DNA of 64,000 bases from assembly GCF_000473165.1 (NCBI RefSeq), contig NZ_AXBE01000012.1:45644-109643 (forward strand), read 5' to 3'. This DNA comes from Leisingera aquimarina DSM 24565 (lineage in GTDB: Bacteria > Pseudomonadota > Alphaproteobacteria > Rhodobacterales > Rhodobacteraceae). This document shows, in pieces, positions 33,260 through 41,456 of this stretch. The position numbers and the translations under genes are program-made. The stretch's first letter is position 1; each line of letters begins with the position of its first letter. The notes under the pieces are model-generated. The model was not told where the DNA came from and made no database searches. It saw only the letters and a list, made by a program, of their open reading frames with translations.

Positions 33260-36155
33260 TTGCCAAGACGTCAGATTTTGAGCGACCGACAGCGGGCAGC
33301 GCTGTTTGATCTTCCAACCGATGAAGCAACTTTGTTGCAGCACTACACGCTAGCTGATGATGACATCGAACACATTCGATCCCGCCGCCGGTCACGCAAT
33401 CGCTTCGGGTTTGCTTTACAACTCTGCGTCTTCCGCTATCCGGGTCGGCTCTTGCAGCCGGGGGAAGTCATTCCATCTGAGATTGCCGAGTTTCTGGCGG
33501 CACAGCTCGGCATTGCGCCTGACGACTTGACTGATTACGCGCACCGGGCCGAAACCCGGCGCGAACACCTCGCCGATCTGCGTGAGATTTACGGTTACAA
33601 GATATTCTCGGGTCAGGGGGCACGCGATCTGAAAACATGGTTGTTACGGGAAGCGGAAACAGCACGGTCAAATCTGGATTTGGCGCGACGGCTCGTGGAG
33701 CAATGCCGCCGGATGCAAACAATTCTGCCCGGTGTCTCTGTTGTCGAACGGCTTTGCGCAGACGCCCTAGTTGCCGCAGAAAGGACAATCGACAGCCGTA
33801 TTGCGGAACGTCTCAATGAAACCAAGCAAGCCCAACTGGATTCATTACTGACGGAACTGGTCGATGAGCGGGTTAGCCGATTTGTCTGGCCGCGTCAGTT
33901 TGAGGTCGGGAACAACTCGGCCGGGGCCAGTCGCCTTCTGGATCGGCTGGAATTCTTGCAGTCGCTTGGTGTTCCGACCGAAACTCTGGACGAGGTGCCT
34001 CCTCATCGGATTGCCCGGTTGCGCAGACAGGGTGAACGGTATTTTGCGGATGGGTTGCGCGACATTTCCAGTGACCGGCGGCTGGCTATTCTGGCGGTTT
34101 GCGCCTTGGAATGGCAGGCGGCCATCGCTGATACTGTTGTCGAAACACATGACCGGATCGTTGGAAAGACGTGGCGCGATGCTAAGAGGTTGTGCGATAC
34201 CCGCGTTGACGACGCAAAAGGCGCTGTCCAACAAACTCTGCGCTCCTTCACTGTTTTGGGAACCGCCTTACTTGCCGCGCATAGCGATGGTGTATCCCTG
34301 GAAGCTGCCGTTTCGGATACAGCTGGATGGTCAGTCCTGGAGGATCTGGTCGCGACATCGGCGCAGTTAACCAACACCATGGCAGCAGAACCGCTTACTC
34401 ATGTCGTACAAGGTCATCGCCGGTTCCGGCGCTATGCCCCACGCATGCTGAAAGCGCTGGACATCAAGGCCGCCTCGGTCGCCATTCCCTTGCTGAATGC
34501 AGCTGAGTCAATTGGTGGCAAAATCGACTGGGTAAAGCCGACAGATTTTCTGCGCAAAAATTCGAAATGGCACCGACACCTCAAAGCCCAGCCGGAGGAT
34601 GACCATCGCCTCTGGGAAGTCGCAGTGCTGTTTCATCTGCGTGATGCCTTCCGATCCGGGGATATCTGGCTGGAGCATTCGAAGCGCTACGCCGATTTGA
34701 AGCAGGCTCTTGTGCCAATCTCAGCCGTTCCTGCCATCCCGAGATTGAGCATGCCTCTTGACCCGGTCACTTGGCTTTCAGATCGAAAGGTGCGGATCAC
34801 CGACGGCCTGAACCGTTTGGCGCGTGCGGCCAGGCACGGTGCTATCCCCGGTGGGTCTATTGAGAATGGCACACTGAAGATCGAGCAGCTGGCAACCGCC
34901 GTCCCTGACGAGGCAGAGGAACTCGTCCTTGATCTCTATCGGCAGCTTCCAGATATCCGTATCACCGATCTGCTTCTGGAAGTGGATGAGGCCACTGGGT
35001 TCACAGACGCCTTTACACATCTACACACATCTACGGACAGGGGCGCCTTGCAAGGACAGGATCGGGCTGCTGAATGTTCTGCTGGCCGAGGGGCTGAATC
35101 TTGGCCTGAGCAAGATGGCCGACGCCAGCAACACCCATGATTACCTCCAACTGTCACGCCTTTCGCGCTGGCACATCGAAAGCGAAGCCATCAACCGGGC
35201 ACTGGCAACAGTCATAAGCGCACAATCCAAATTGCCGATGGCAAAGTTCTGGGGTGCCGGTGTCACCGCATCCAGTGATGGTCAGTTCTTCCCGGCGGCA
35301 CGTCAGGGTGAGGCGATGAACCTGATCAATGCGAAATACAGTAATGAGCCGGGGTTAAAAGCCTATACTCATGTCTCCGACCAGTTCGGGCCATTCGCCA
35401 CCCAGAACATCCCTGCTACGGTGAGCGAAGCACCCTACATCCTCGATGGCCTGCTCATGAACGAAACGGGCAAGCGGATCAAAGAGCAATATGCCGACAC
35501 CGGCGGATTCACGGATCATGTCTTCGCCGTTTCGGCCCTGCTGGGATATCGGTTCATCCCGCGTATCCGGGATCTTCCATCCAAACGCCTGTATATGTTC
35601 GATCCTGCAACAACCCCCAAAGAGCTGCGTGGCTTGATCGGCGGTAAGGTCCGTGAAAATCTGATCGTCCAGAATTGGCCGGATATTCTACGCGCCGTTG
35701 CGACGATAGCAGCAGGGATCATGCCACCCAGCCAACTGCTGAAGAAGTTCGCATCGTACCCGCGTCAGCATGAGCTTGCAGTAGCGCTGCGGGAGATCGG
35801 TCGTATTGAGCGCACCTTGTTTATTATCGAATGGCTGCTGGACACTGACATGCAGCGCCGCGCCCAGATCGGTTTGAACAAAGGTGAGGCTCATCACGCC
35901 TTGAAAAACGCTCTGCGCCTTGGCAGGCAAGGTGAAATCCGGGACCGAACGGCTGAAGGTCAGCATTACAAGATGGCAGGCCTGAACCTGCTGGCAGCGA
36001 TCATCATATATTGGAACACGGATCATCTCGGACGCGCAGTCACAGCAAGAATGGATGATGGTCGAAATTGTTCGCCGGAGCTTCTGTCGCACATCTCACC
36101 GCTAGGATGGGCACATATTCTATTGACCGGCGAGTACAGGTGGTCAAAACGATAG
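33260..36155 (+). pseudogene. tnpA: Tn3-family transposase TnpA, frameshifted by a 10-bp tandem duplication
   Basis: The protein would be about 960 residues, normal for Tn3 TnpA. It starts with TTG (LPRRQILSDRQRAALFDL) after AGGAATC and stays in one frame to EATGFTDAFTHLHT. It then continues in the next frame with THLRTGAPCKDRIGLLNVLL to the end LTGEYRWSKR. The catalytic-region segments VTASSDGQFF, HVSDQFGPFA and LNKGEAHHALKNAL are all in the second part. The shift is caused by ACACATCTAC being present twice at 35015-35034. Deleting one copy restores the expected FTHLRTGAPCKD. The change is the only one I see, so inactivation seems recent. Confidence 0.93.
35015..35034 (+). repeat. 10-bp tandem duplication in tnpA
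   Basis: ACACATCTAC occurs twice in direct succession (35015-35024 and 35025-35034). The unit is not a multiple of three and so moves the reading frame by +1. Confidence 0.95.
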
Positions 36156-36164
36156 CCAATCCAG

Positions 36165-36202
36165 CTTAGCGTACTATCCTGCCCCCTACCGGAACAGACC
36201 CC
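36165..36202 (-). repeat. Right terminal inverted repeat of the Tn3-family transposon
   Basis: Read from the outside it begins GGGGTCTGTTCCGGTAGGGG and ends TAAG, 34 of 38 positions matching the left end. It starts 10 bases after the tnpA stop. The target duplication TATAT follows at 36203-36207. Confidence 0.93.
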
Positions 36203-36288
36203 TATATGTGCCACCTTCACGGTAGTCGTCGCCCCGTCGATCAGAACTGTCTCGTGGCTCCAGTCGAACTGATATCCATCATGCCCTG
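36203..36288 (-). pseudogene. IS21 istA fragment right of the Tn3 transposon
   Basis: The minus frame reads GYQFDWSHETVLIDGATTTV and then KVAHI up to the transposon end. This is the part of IstA directly before the rve domain, and it joins in frame to RLSHSRMPFVRAYP at 23811 once the Tn3 element is removed. Upstream of about 36288 the IstA similarity is lost, so the gene was already partial before or is broken again there. Confidence 0.8.
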
Positions 36289-36623
36289 TTGTCCGGCTGC
36301 GGTTCCCTGCCAGATGAGCGCAGATCCGGCACCCGAATCAAGTCGGTGATTCGGATGCTTATCATGTTCGGAAAAATCTTCTGCGGCGCGGCGAAACCGG
36401 CTTTGAAACAGGCCGTTACAAAGCCGCTCGCAAAACGTAACGCAATTTTACACATTTTCGGAACGGTCCGCAGAAACCGCAGAAAAACGCGGCTTCCGGC
36501 CCTTTCTGATTGCGTCAACGTGCCGCTCGGATACCCTGTGTGCCACCCGGAAAAACGGGGCCCGTGGGAGGGTGGCCAATGCAGAAAATCTCAAGCAGGC
36601 AGCGCAACAGATCACTGGGGGCT
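36289..36623. other. Gene-free stretch with inverted repeats left of the monooxygenase island
   Basis: No supportable gene. It holds a perfect 8-bp inverted repeat CCGAATCA-AGTCGG-TGATTCGG (36333-36354), whose role is unknown, and the CGTTAC/GTAACG motifs listed separately. I searched for a GG-N10-GC sigma54 promoter on the plus strand and found none that fits. Confidence 0.5.
36414..36443. promoter_or_regulatory. Candidate activator-binding motifs (TGTAACG type), left copy
   Basis: CGTTACA (36414-36420, reverse of TGTAACG) and GTAACG (36437-36442) flank TCGCAAAACGT (36428-36438). The reverse complement of the latter, ACGTTTTGCGA, occurs exactly at 41085-41095 upstream of the hydroxylase gene. 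This suggests one regulator binds both regions. Confidence 0.45.
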
Positions 36624-36962
36624 TCAGTTCGGCCGGCCGGAGCTCGGCGCTCCGGGCAGGGAGTCCCAGATCGCGGAAGGATCGCTGACCATGCGCAGAT
36701 GGAACTGCCGGAGAAGGTCGCTCTTGAGAGGATCGTCCAGCTTTTCAACGGCCTTGTGCGCCGCCTGCATGTCCAGAGGATCGCCGGTTTCCAGCGCGCG
36801 GTCGATGGCGTCGCGGCAGCTCCGATCGACACCTTCGGCGGCGCTGCAAACATCTTTCAGCGCCCGGAAAAAACGGAGATCGGCGGGATCTGTCTTAGGA
36901 TTTGCCTTTCGCTGCAAAAATCGGCGCCAGTTTACAGGGGGCGTCCATGACAGGTCAATCAC
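36624..36962 (-). CDS. Hypothetical protein at the left edge of the monooxygenase island
   Basis: A 112-codon frame with regular high-GC third positions. The protein is polar and helix-rich (RFFRALKDVCSAAEGVDRSC, AAHKAVEKLDDPLKSDLLRQ, FHLRMVSDPSAIWDSLPGAP). I do not recognise a family. The start is unclear: GTG at 36962 would overlap the start of the plus-strand gene at 36947 by 16 bases, and no ribosome site is evident. It could also be a chance frame, but the amino acid composition looks like real coding sequence. Function unknown. Confidence 0.5.
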   Translation of the reverse strand: MIDLSWTPPVNWRRFLQRKANPKTDPADLRFFRALKDVCSAAEGVDRSCRDAIDRALETGDPLDMQAAHKAVEKLDDPLKSDLLRQFHLRMVSDPSAIWDSLPGAPSSGRPN

Positions 36963-37237
36963 GCAAAACCGGCGATATCCTTATGGACCGGATGAAGACT
37001 ATCCAGGCGATTGCCCAGGCCAATACCGAACAATTGCGGCTGAAGCAAAGGGCCAGCGGCCTGATGGTACTCGACATGAAGGACGCGCGGGACGGGGTCG
37101 AAGACCACGCCCACGAGGGCGCGCAGGCGCAGAACGACGCGGCGCTCAAAGAAAACACTCAAACGATCAACCGGCTGGAGACCAGGCTTTCCGCCTTTGA
37201 CGGGGAACTTGACGCCGCGATGAAGGAGCAAAGCTGA
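36947..37237 (+). CDS. Small coiled-coil-like protein, first gene of a three-gene unit
   Basis: The 96-aa protein starts MTGQSRKTGDILMDRMKTIQ after AGGGGGC. It has helix-forming stretches with few hydrophobics, the segment ASGLMVLDMKDARDGVEDHA and a C-terminal helix with coiled-coil spacing (NTQTINRLETRLSAFDGELD). The block GLMVLDMKDAR resembles GLIIHDMKAR in the protein at 55640-56131 at the other end of the island, so the two may share a small domain. It is followed without a gap (TGA-ATG) by the WD40-like gene. No family recognised. Confidence 0.7.
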   Translation: MTGQSRKTGDILMDRMKTIQAIAQANTEQLRLKQRASGLMVLDMKDARDGVEDHAHEGAQAQNDAALKENTQTINRLETRLSAFDGELDAAMKEQS

Positions 37238-38374
37238 ATGACACAGTACAAGCCGCCGCAAGCGATGACGCTATTCAACTTGATTGCCCGTACCTGGGAG
37301 GTGAAAACCGAGGTGCGCGCGCTTCAATTCAATGCAAAGGGGACGTCCCTGGCCGCCCAACTGGCCGATGGCCAAATGGCCTTTGTTTCGGTGCACGATG
37401 CCGAGAGCCCGGACAGCCGGGTACGGGTCGAGGCCGATACCGGGCGGCCGAGCATCCGGCCCCGGTCCAAGCCGCTGCCGCCAACGGTGTTCAGCGAAGA
37501 GCCAGTGGCGCGCGCCGATGTTCCGCTGTGCCGGCTGGGCGATCAGGGCTTTGCTTTTTCCCATGCCGGGACTGGTGTCCTGTGGCGCGCAACCGCGCGA
37601 GGCCAGACCCTGGCGATGAATGCGGCGCGTCAGGACGCGGTCACTGCGTTGGCAGCCCTTTCGCGCTCTGGGCAGGTGGCCGTAGCACATGAGACACGCC
37701 TGGCGCTGGTGGCCGAAAGCGGCGGTGCTGAGGTGGCTGGCATCACGTTGGGTCACAGTGTGGCACGGATTGCAGTTTCTGGCGATGAATCCCTGTTGGC
37801 CTGCTGGGGCGCCGGCCAGGTGAGCATCGTCCATGCCGAAGACATGACCAGCCAGGCGCAGATCGCCTGCGATGGCAAAGTGCAGTGTCTCGAATGGTCG
37901 CCCTGCCGGCGTTGGCTGGTGGCGGGCTGCGAAGACAAAGCGGTGCTGCTAGTCGATGTGGCGGCGCGAACGTCCGACCGGATCGTCGATTTCCCGGCTC
38001 CGGTTCTGTCGGCTCAATTCAGCGGCGAGGCCAAGGCGGTCATCGCCTCGGGGGCGTTTCGCGTTGTGGGATGGTCCTTGCCGGACCTGCCGTTCGGCGA
38101 CCACGCCGGCGCACCGATCGAGACCGGCAAACCGGGGCTGACGATTGTCGACGGGGTGGCGGTGCATCCCAAGCGGGATCTTTGCGCGGTAAGCTACGGT
38201 ACCGGCCTCGTCATGCTGTGCCGTATCGGGCACACGGATGAAATGCTGGTGCGCGAAGGCACAGGTGCGGCGGTTACTGCGCTGGCCTGGTCCGGCGACG
38301 GCGCGCATCTGGCCATCGGCGGGGAGGACGGCAGCCTGTCGATCGCCACCTTCCCCAAGAACATGTTCAAATAA
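37238..38374 (+). CDS. WD40-like beta-propeller protein
   Basis: The 378-aa protein has no signal peptide and shows at least five repeats of propeller type, for example VRALQFNAKGTSLAAQLADG, VARIAVSGDESLLACWGAGQ, VQCLEWSPCRRWLVAGCEDK, LSAQFSGEAKAVIASGAFRV and VTALAWSGDGAHLAIGGEDG. Such propellers are scaffolds for protein complexes. It starts directly after the stop of the 96-aa protein gene and is followed after 20 bases by a 59-aa gene. This trio has no counterpart in the well-known mycobacterial mim clusters, as far as I know. A role in assembling or localising the monooxygenase is possible but only inferred from position. Confidence 0.75.
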   Translation: MTQYKPPQAMTLFNLIARTWEVKTEVRALQFNAKGTSLAAQLADGQMAFVSVHDAESPDSRVRVEADTGRPSIRPRSKPLPPTVFSEEPVARADVPLCRLGDQGFAFSHAGTGVLWRATARGQTLAMNAARQDAVTALAALSRSGQVAVAHETRLALVAESGGAEVAGITLGHSVARIAVSGDESLLACWGAGQVSIVHAEDMTSQAQIACDGKVQCLEWSPCRRWLVAGCEDKAVLLVDVAARTSDRIVDFPAPVLSAQFSGEAKAVIASGAFRVVGWSLPDLPFGDHAGAPIETGKPGLTIVDGVAVHPKRDLCAVSYGTGLVMLCRIGHTDEMLVREGTGAAVTALAWSGDGAHLAIGGEDGSLSIATFPKNMFK

Positions 38375-38394
38375 TTTCCCAGGGAGGGAGACCA

Positions 38395-38574
38395 ATGACG
38401 CAAGCACTATCCACCGAAGAACAAAGCAAGGACCGTTTCTTTCAGCAGCTCGCCAAAGTAGCAGAAAAGATGGTCGAGGAACACGGCAAGGATTTTGCCG
38501 CAGGCGCGCTGGTTCTGGCCGCGCGCTGGGTGTCAGAAAACCGGCTCGGCAAACCCGAGGACCTGAAACACTAA
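38395..38574 (+). CDS. Small hypothetical protein (59 aa)
   Basis: ATG 38395 follows GGGAGGGAGACCA, a strong ribosome site. The product begins MTQALSTEEQSKDRFFQQLA and ends ENRLGKPEDLKH. It is a soluble, helix-rich protein (VAEKMVEEHGKDFAAGALVL) without known motifs. It closes the unit with the 96-aa and WD40-like genes and overlaps the end of the convergent gene at 38571 by 4 bases. Confidence 0.7.
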   Translation: MTQALSTEEQSKDRFFQQLAKVAEKMVEEHGKDFAAGALVLAARWVSENRLGKPEDLKH

Positions 38575-39524
38575 TGGTGTTTGGCCGCCTTCGGTGTGTT
38601 TGCGGGCGGCGTCGATAGGCTCTGAATCTGATTGACGATGATACCGCTCATCGGAGCGGCCAGCGCGGCAAGCGGGCTGGCCGAGGAGGTGGATTTTGCT
38701 GCCGTAGCGAGTGCGCCGGTCAAGCCGGGTTCAAGCAATTGCGCAAAGGCACAAAGCTCATGAATGCGAAAAGTTGCAAAATGCAGGCTGTCCCCATTCA
38801 CCAGCACCGCGCCCTGCTGACGCCGCGGCGCTTCGGTCTTGAGCGCATTGCTGTGAACCGCCGCGCCCAGCGTGGTCAGCACCGATTTTCGCCACTTGGC
38901 GTAATCGGTGTCGGTGGAATGGTCGATGCCCACCGCATAGAGCTTTTCGGAAACCGCGCGGAAGGCGCGGCCCCCGGCAATATGGCGGCGCCAGAAATCG
39001 CTGGCCTCCTCGGCGCTGCGGCAGGCGGCGAAACGCTCCGCCAGTTTGCGGCGGATCAGGATCACCAGCGCCATGTCCACGTCTTCCGACAGCGACCGGG
39101 CAATCTGCATCGCGGGCATCGGCAGGTCCGTCAGCGCCAGAACGCGCAAGGCTGCAAGCTGTTCGGTCAACCGGGCAGAGAGCGCCGCCAGCCCGTGCCA
39201 TTGCGCCGCGGTCAGCCCGCCGGTCTGGTGCTGACGTCCGATGGCCGCGGCCTCGTGCAGCGCCCGGGTCCAGAGCACCGCCTGATCGTAGAGAAACACC
39301 AGGTCGACATCGGTGCTGGCAGGGGCGGTCTCGACCCGGGGCAGGGCGCGGAACCCCGGCAGGCTGCGCAGGCCCAGGCGCCAGCCATGGTCGAAATCCA
39401 GCCCGGCGGCGGACCAGAGTTGCCGCACCCGTGCCAGAAGCTGGGGCGAAAGGCCCGGATAGGACAGTTCCGGTGCTGCGCCGTCGAGCGGGGTAATGCC
39501 ACCGATGGGGGGATGCGGGCTCAT
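38571..39524 (-). CDS. Hypothetical protein divergent from rpoN
   Basis: The 317-aa protein starts MSPHPPIGGITPLDGAAPEL. It is rich in Ala and Leu and mostly helical (DVDLVFLYDQAVLWTRALHE, LTEQLAALRVLALTDLPMPA, VDMALVILIRRKLAERFAAC), without membrane segments or a signal peptide. The C-terminus is low complexity (ATAAKSTSSASPLAALAAPM). I do not recognise a family. It is divergent from the sigma54 gene; 95 bases separate the starts if rpoN starts at 39620. The longer frame from 39827 runs through rpoN and is rejected. Probably co-regulated with the island. Confidence 0.65.
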   Translation of the reverse strand: MSPHPPIGGITPLDGAAPELSYPGLSPQLLARVRQLWSAAGLDFDHGWRLGLRSLPGFRALPRVETAPASTDVDLVFLYDQAVLWTRALHEAAAIGRQHQTGGLTAAQWHGLAALSARLTEQLAALRVLALTDLPMPAMQIARSLSEDVDMALVILIRRKLAERFAACRSAEEASDFWRRHIAGGRAFRAVSEKLYAVGIDHSTDTDYAKWRKSVLTTLGAAVHSNALKTEAPRRQQGAVLVNGDSLHFATFRIHELCAFAQLLEPGLTGALATAAKSTSSASPLAALAAPMSGIIVNQIQSLSTPPANTPKAAKHH

Positions 39525-39619
39525 CTTGCTGCTTTTCAATGGTTTCTTTATCTCAAAATAGCGCGGCGCTTGGCCTCGGGGCCAGCATTTTGTCGGCTGC
39601 CCGGGCAGAAAGCAGTGCC

Positions 39620-40864
39620 ATGCCTTTGAAGACTCAGCTGCGCGCGAAACACAGCCAGGTGTTCCGGCTGGGTCAGGTTGTGACCCTTCTTCAGATGTCC
39701 GCGGCGGAACTTGATGAGCATCTGGCCGTTGAGGCGCAGGAGAATCCGCTGCTGGTTTTGCGCCGGCGCCGGGCCGCCGGGATGAGCGCCACGGATGTGC
39801 TGGAAATGACCGCGGTGGAACAGGCAAACAGCCTTTATGATCATGTGTTCCGCGAATTGGCCGGGATGATCGGCCAGGGCGGGCTGATGGAAAAACTCAT
39901 CATCGCGCTGATTGCGGAGCTTGAGCCGTCGGGCTGGCTGGGGCGCGCGCCCGTGTCGATTGCCGAAAGCTTGGAACTGAGCGGGGAGTTGGTGGAAACC
40001 GCGTTGCGGGTGGTTCAGAAACGGGTCGATCCGGCGGGACTGTTCGCCCGCGATCTCACGGACTGCCTGCGGTTGCAGTTGGAAGACCAGAACGCGATGA
40101 GTAAGGACATGGAGCTGGTGCTGGATCATCTTCCTGCGCTAGAAAGCGGCGGCCCGGAGGCGCTGGTTCGGGCGACCGGACTGCCGTGGGACAGGGTGCA
40201 GGATTGCCTCGCGCTGCTCCGCCGGCTCGATCCGAAACCGGGCAGCGCCTTTGCCTTGGATCCGACGCTTACACGTGAACCCGATGTCCGGATCACGCCG
40301 TCAGGCGAGGGCTGGGAAATCGATTTTCTGTCGTCGTGGCAGGGGGGTATCGAAATCACCAAGCTTCCGCGGGGTAGTCGGGCAAGCGAGGCCAGCGAAG
40401 CGCTGGCCAAGGCGCGGACGCTGAAACATGCGCTCGACATGCGGGTGTCCGCGCTTAAAGCGGTGGTGGGCCAAATCGTGGAGCGCCAGGGAACCTATTT
40501 CCGCTTTGGCGACGGCGCTCTGGCTCCGATGACTCTGTCCGAGATTGCGCGGGAAACCGGATTTCACCTAAGCACCGTCAGCCGAGTGCTGAACGGTTTG
40601 CTGATTGAAGGGCCGAACGGCATTGTTCTTGCGCGCACCCTGTTCACCGGCACGGCGTCGGCCCAGGCTACCCAGTCCAAGCCGCAGGTCCAGGTGCGCA
40701 TTCGGGCGCTGCTGGCCGACGAAGACCCGAAGAAGCCGCTGTCCGATCGGCGGCTGACGGCCATTCTGCAGTCCGAAGGGATCGCGGTGTCGCGCCGTGT
40801 CGTGTCGAAGTACCGGCAGGACATCGGCATCTACGCCGCCTCGAAGCGCCGGCTGCCGGCCTGA
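39620..40864 (+). CDS. rpoN: Short RNA polymerase sigma54 factor (RpoN paralogue)
   Basis: The 414-aa sigma54 has region I (MPLKTQLRAKHSQVFRLGQV, then VTLLQMSAAELDEHLAVEAQ and ENPLL), the core-binding domain, the HTH for the -12 element (LSEIARETGFHLSTVSRVLN) and the RpoN box variant SRRVVSKYRQDIGI near the C-terminus. Typical RpoN proteins have 470-500 residues; this one is short and its region I has fewer glutamines, which points to a specialised paralogue. ATG 39539 would add 27 residues and leave only 14 bases to the divergent gene, so 39620 is preferred. Its gene lies just upstream of the monooxygenase operon, whose promoter has a -24/-12 site. Confidence 0.93.
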   Translation: MPLKTQLRAKHSQVFRLGQVVTLLQMSAAELDEHLAVEAQENPLLVLRRRRAAGMSATDVLEMTAVEQANSLYDHVFRELAGMIGQGGLMEKLIIALIAELEPSGWLGRAPVSIAESLELSGELVETALRVVQKRVDPAGLFARDLTDCLRLQLEDQNAMSKDMELVLDHLPALESGGPEALVRATGLPWDRVQDCLALLRRLDPKPGSAFALDPTLTREPDVRITPSGEGWEIDFLSSWQGGIEITKLPRGSRASEASEALAKARTLKHALDMRVSALKAVVGQIVERQGTYFRFGDGALAPMTLSEIARETGFHLSTVSRVLNGLLIEGPNGIVLARTLFTGTASAQATQSKPQVQVRIRALLADEDPKKPLSDRRLTAILQSEGIAVSRRVVSKYRQDIGIYAASKRRLPA

Positions 40865-41047
40865 CGCGCCAACCCCTCGGCGCGGTATGACGCTACAGAA
40901 GTGAACATCCGGATGCGGTTGTTGGCCCGCACGGTTCCGGCGATGCTGCGATGCGGAAAGCCCGATATTTTTTAGCGGTTTGCGCTGACAGGCGCGGTGC
41001 TTTCGGGGTGCGCGGTGCGGGATGTATAATGCGGGTGTTTCAGCAGG

Positions 41048-41095
41048 TGTAACGAAGCGTAAAGTCATTGGAACGGCGATTGTAACGTTTTGCGA
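41048..41095 (+). promoter_or_regulatory. Upstream activator-binding motifs before the monooxygenase operon
   Basis: TGTAACG occurs at 41048-41054 and 41081-41087, the second inside TGTAACGTTTTGCGA. They lie about 135-180 bases upstream of the -24/-12 promoter, the usual distance for sites of sigma54 activators. The motif ACGTTTTGCGA recurs in reverse at 36428-36438. The regulator at 56235 is the probable binder. Confidence 0.5.
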
Positions 41096-41226
41096 CAGTC
41101 CGCCCATATGCCTCGCCCGGCCTCGGCCTCAAGCGAAGTGCCCCGCGAAAAACTCATCGAAAAATATTATTCAAAATCAGTCAGATAATATATTTCTTCG
41201 CGCCGCTTCGGACGTCTGCCGAATTC

Positions 41227-41242
41227 TGGAACCGGCCTTGCC
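41227..41242 (+). promoter_or_regulatory. Sigma54 (-24/-12) promoter of the monooxygenase operon
   Basis: TGGAACCGGCCTTGCC has the obligatory GG-N10-GC spacing and fits TGGCACG-N4-TTGCW at most positions. It lies 215 bases before the hydroxylase start, giving a leader of about 200 bases. Its position between activator motifs and the operon and the neighbouring rpoN gene support it. Confidence 0.7.
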
Positions 41243-41456
41243 AGAAGAGAACCACAAGACGCTAGCGCCCGGACAGGACGCTCAAAGAACGAAGGACAGG
41301 GAGAGAGACCAGCAGCCGCCTCGATGCAGCGGGCGTGTCGAACTTCTCAACCTTTGCCGAGAACCGGTGCCTCAAGGGGGGCGCCAAACCGAAACGGCAA
41401 AAGCCGCCAACCGGGCGCCGGGCGACTGGCCCCAGAGCTTTAAGGAGGCTCATGGC

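Larger units (their letters stand above)
23812..36202 (+). mobile_element. Tn3-family unit transposon, 12.4 kb
   Basis: The element is bounded by 38-bp inverted repeats starting GGGGTC and flanked by TATAT duplications. It contains a serine resolvase and a divergent Tn3-type tnpA at the right end and about 9 kb of cargo: vsr, an EamA exporter, a 2OG-Fe(II) oxygenase, two PLP enzymes, an MFS transporter, an AraC regulator, alkB and ogt. It is inserted in an IS21 istA gene: the codons on either side (VKVAHI from 36203 onward and RLSHSRMPFVRAYP to the left, both minus strand) join in frame when the transposon and one duplication copy are removed. The perfect duplication argues for a single simple insertion. 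Confidence 0.93.

Noticed and set aside
36333-36354. Perfect inverted repeat CCGAATCA/TGATTCGG as an IS end or terminator
   Set aside because: No T-run, no partner copy and no transposase next to it; left without assignment.
36450-36946. Sigma54 promoter for the 36.9 kb gene unit
   Set aside because: No GG-N10-GC match with an acceptable TGGCAC/TTGC context; nearest candidates have spacings of 9, 11 or 12.
36289-37200. 303-codon plus-strand frame before the WD40-like gene
   Set aside because: Arg/Ser-rich composition typical of a shadow frame; it overlaps the better supported genes on both strands.
38739-39629. 296-codon plus-strand frame opposite the 317-aa gene
   Set aside because: The minus-strand protein has a more natural composition and a start placed well against rpoN; the plus frame has no recognisable features.
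41022-41456. N-terminal extension of the hydroxylase alpha subunit
   Set aside because: The open frame covers the activator motifs and the -24/-12 promoter and encodes nothing like the family; ATG 41457 follows TAAGGAGG.
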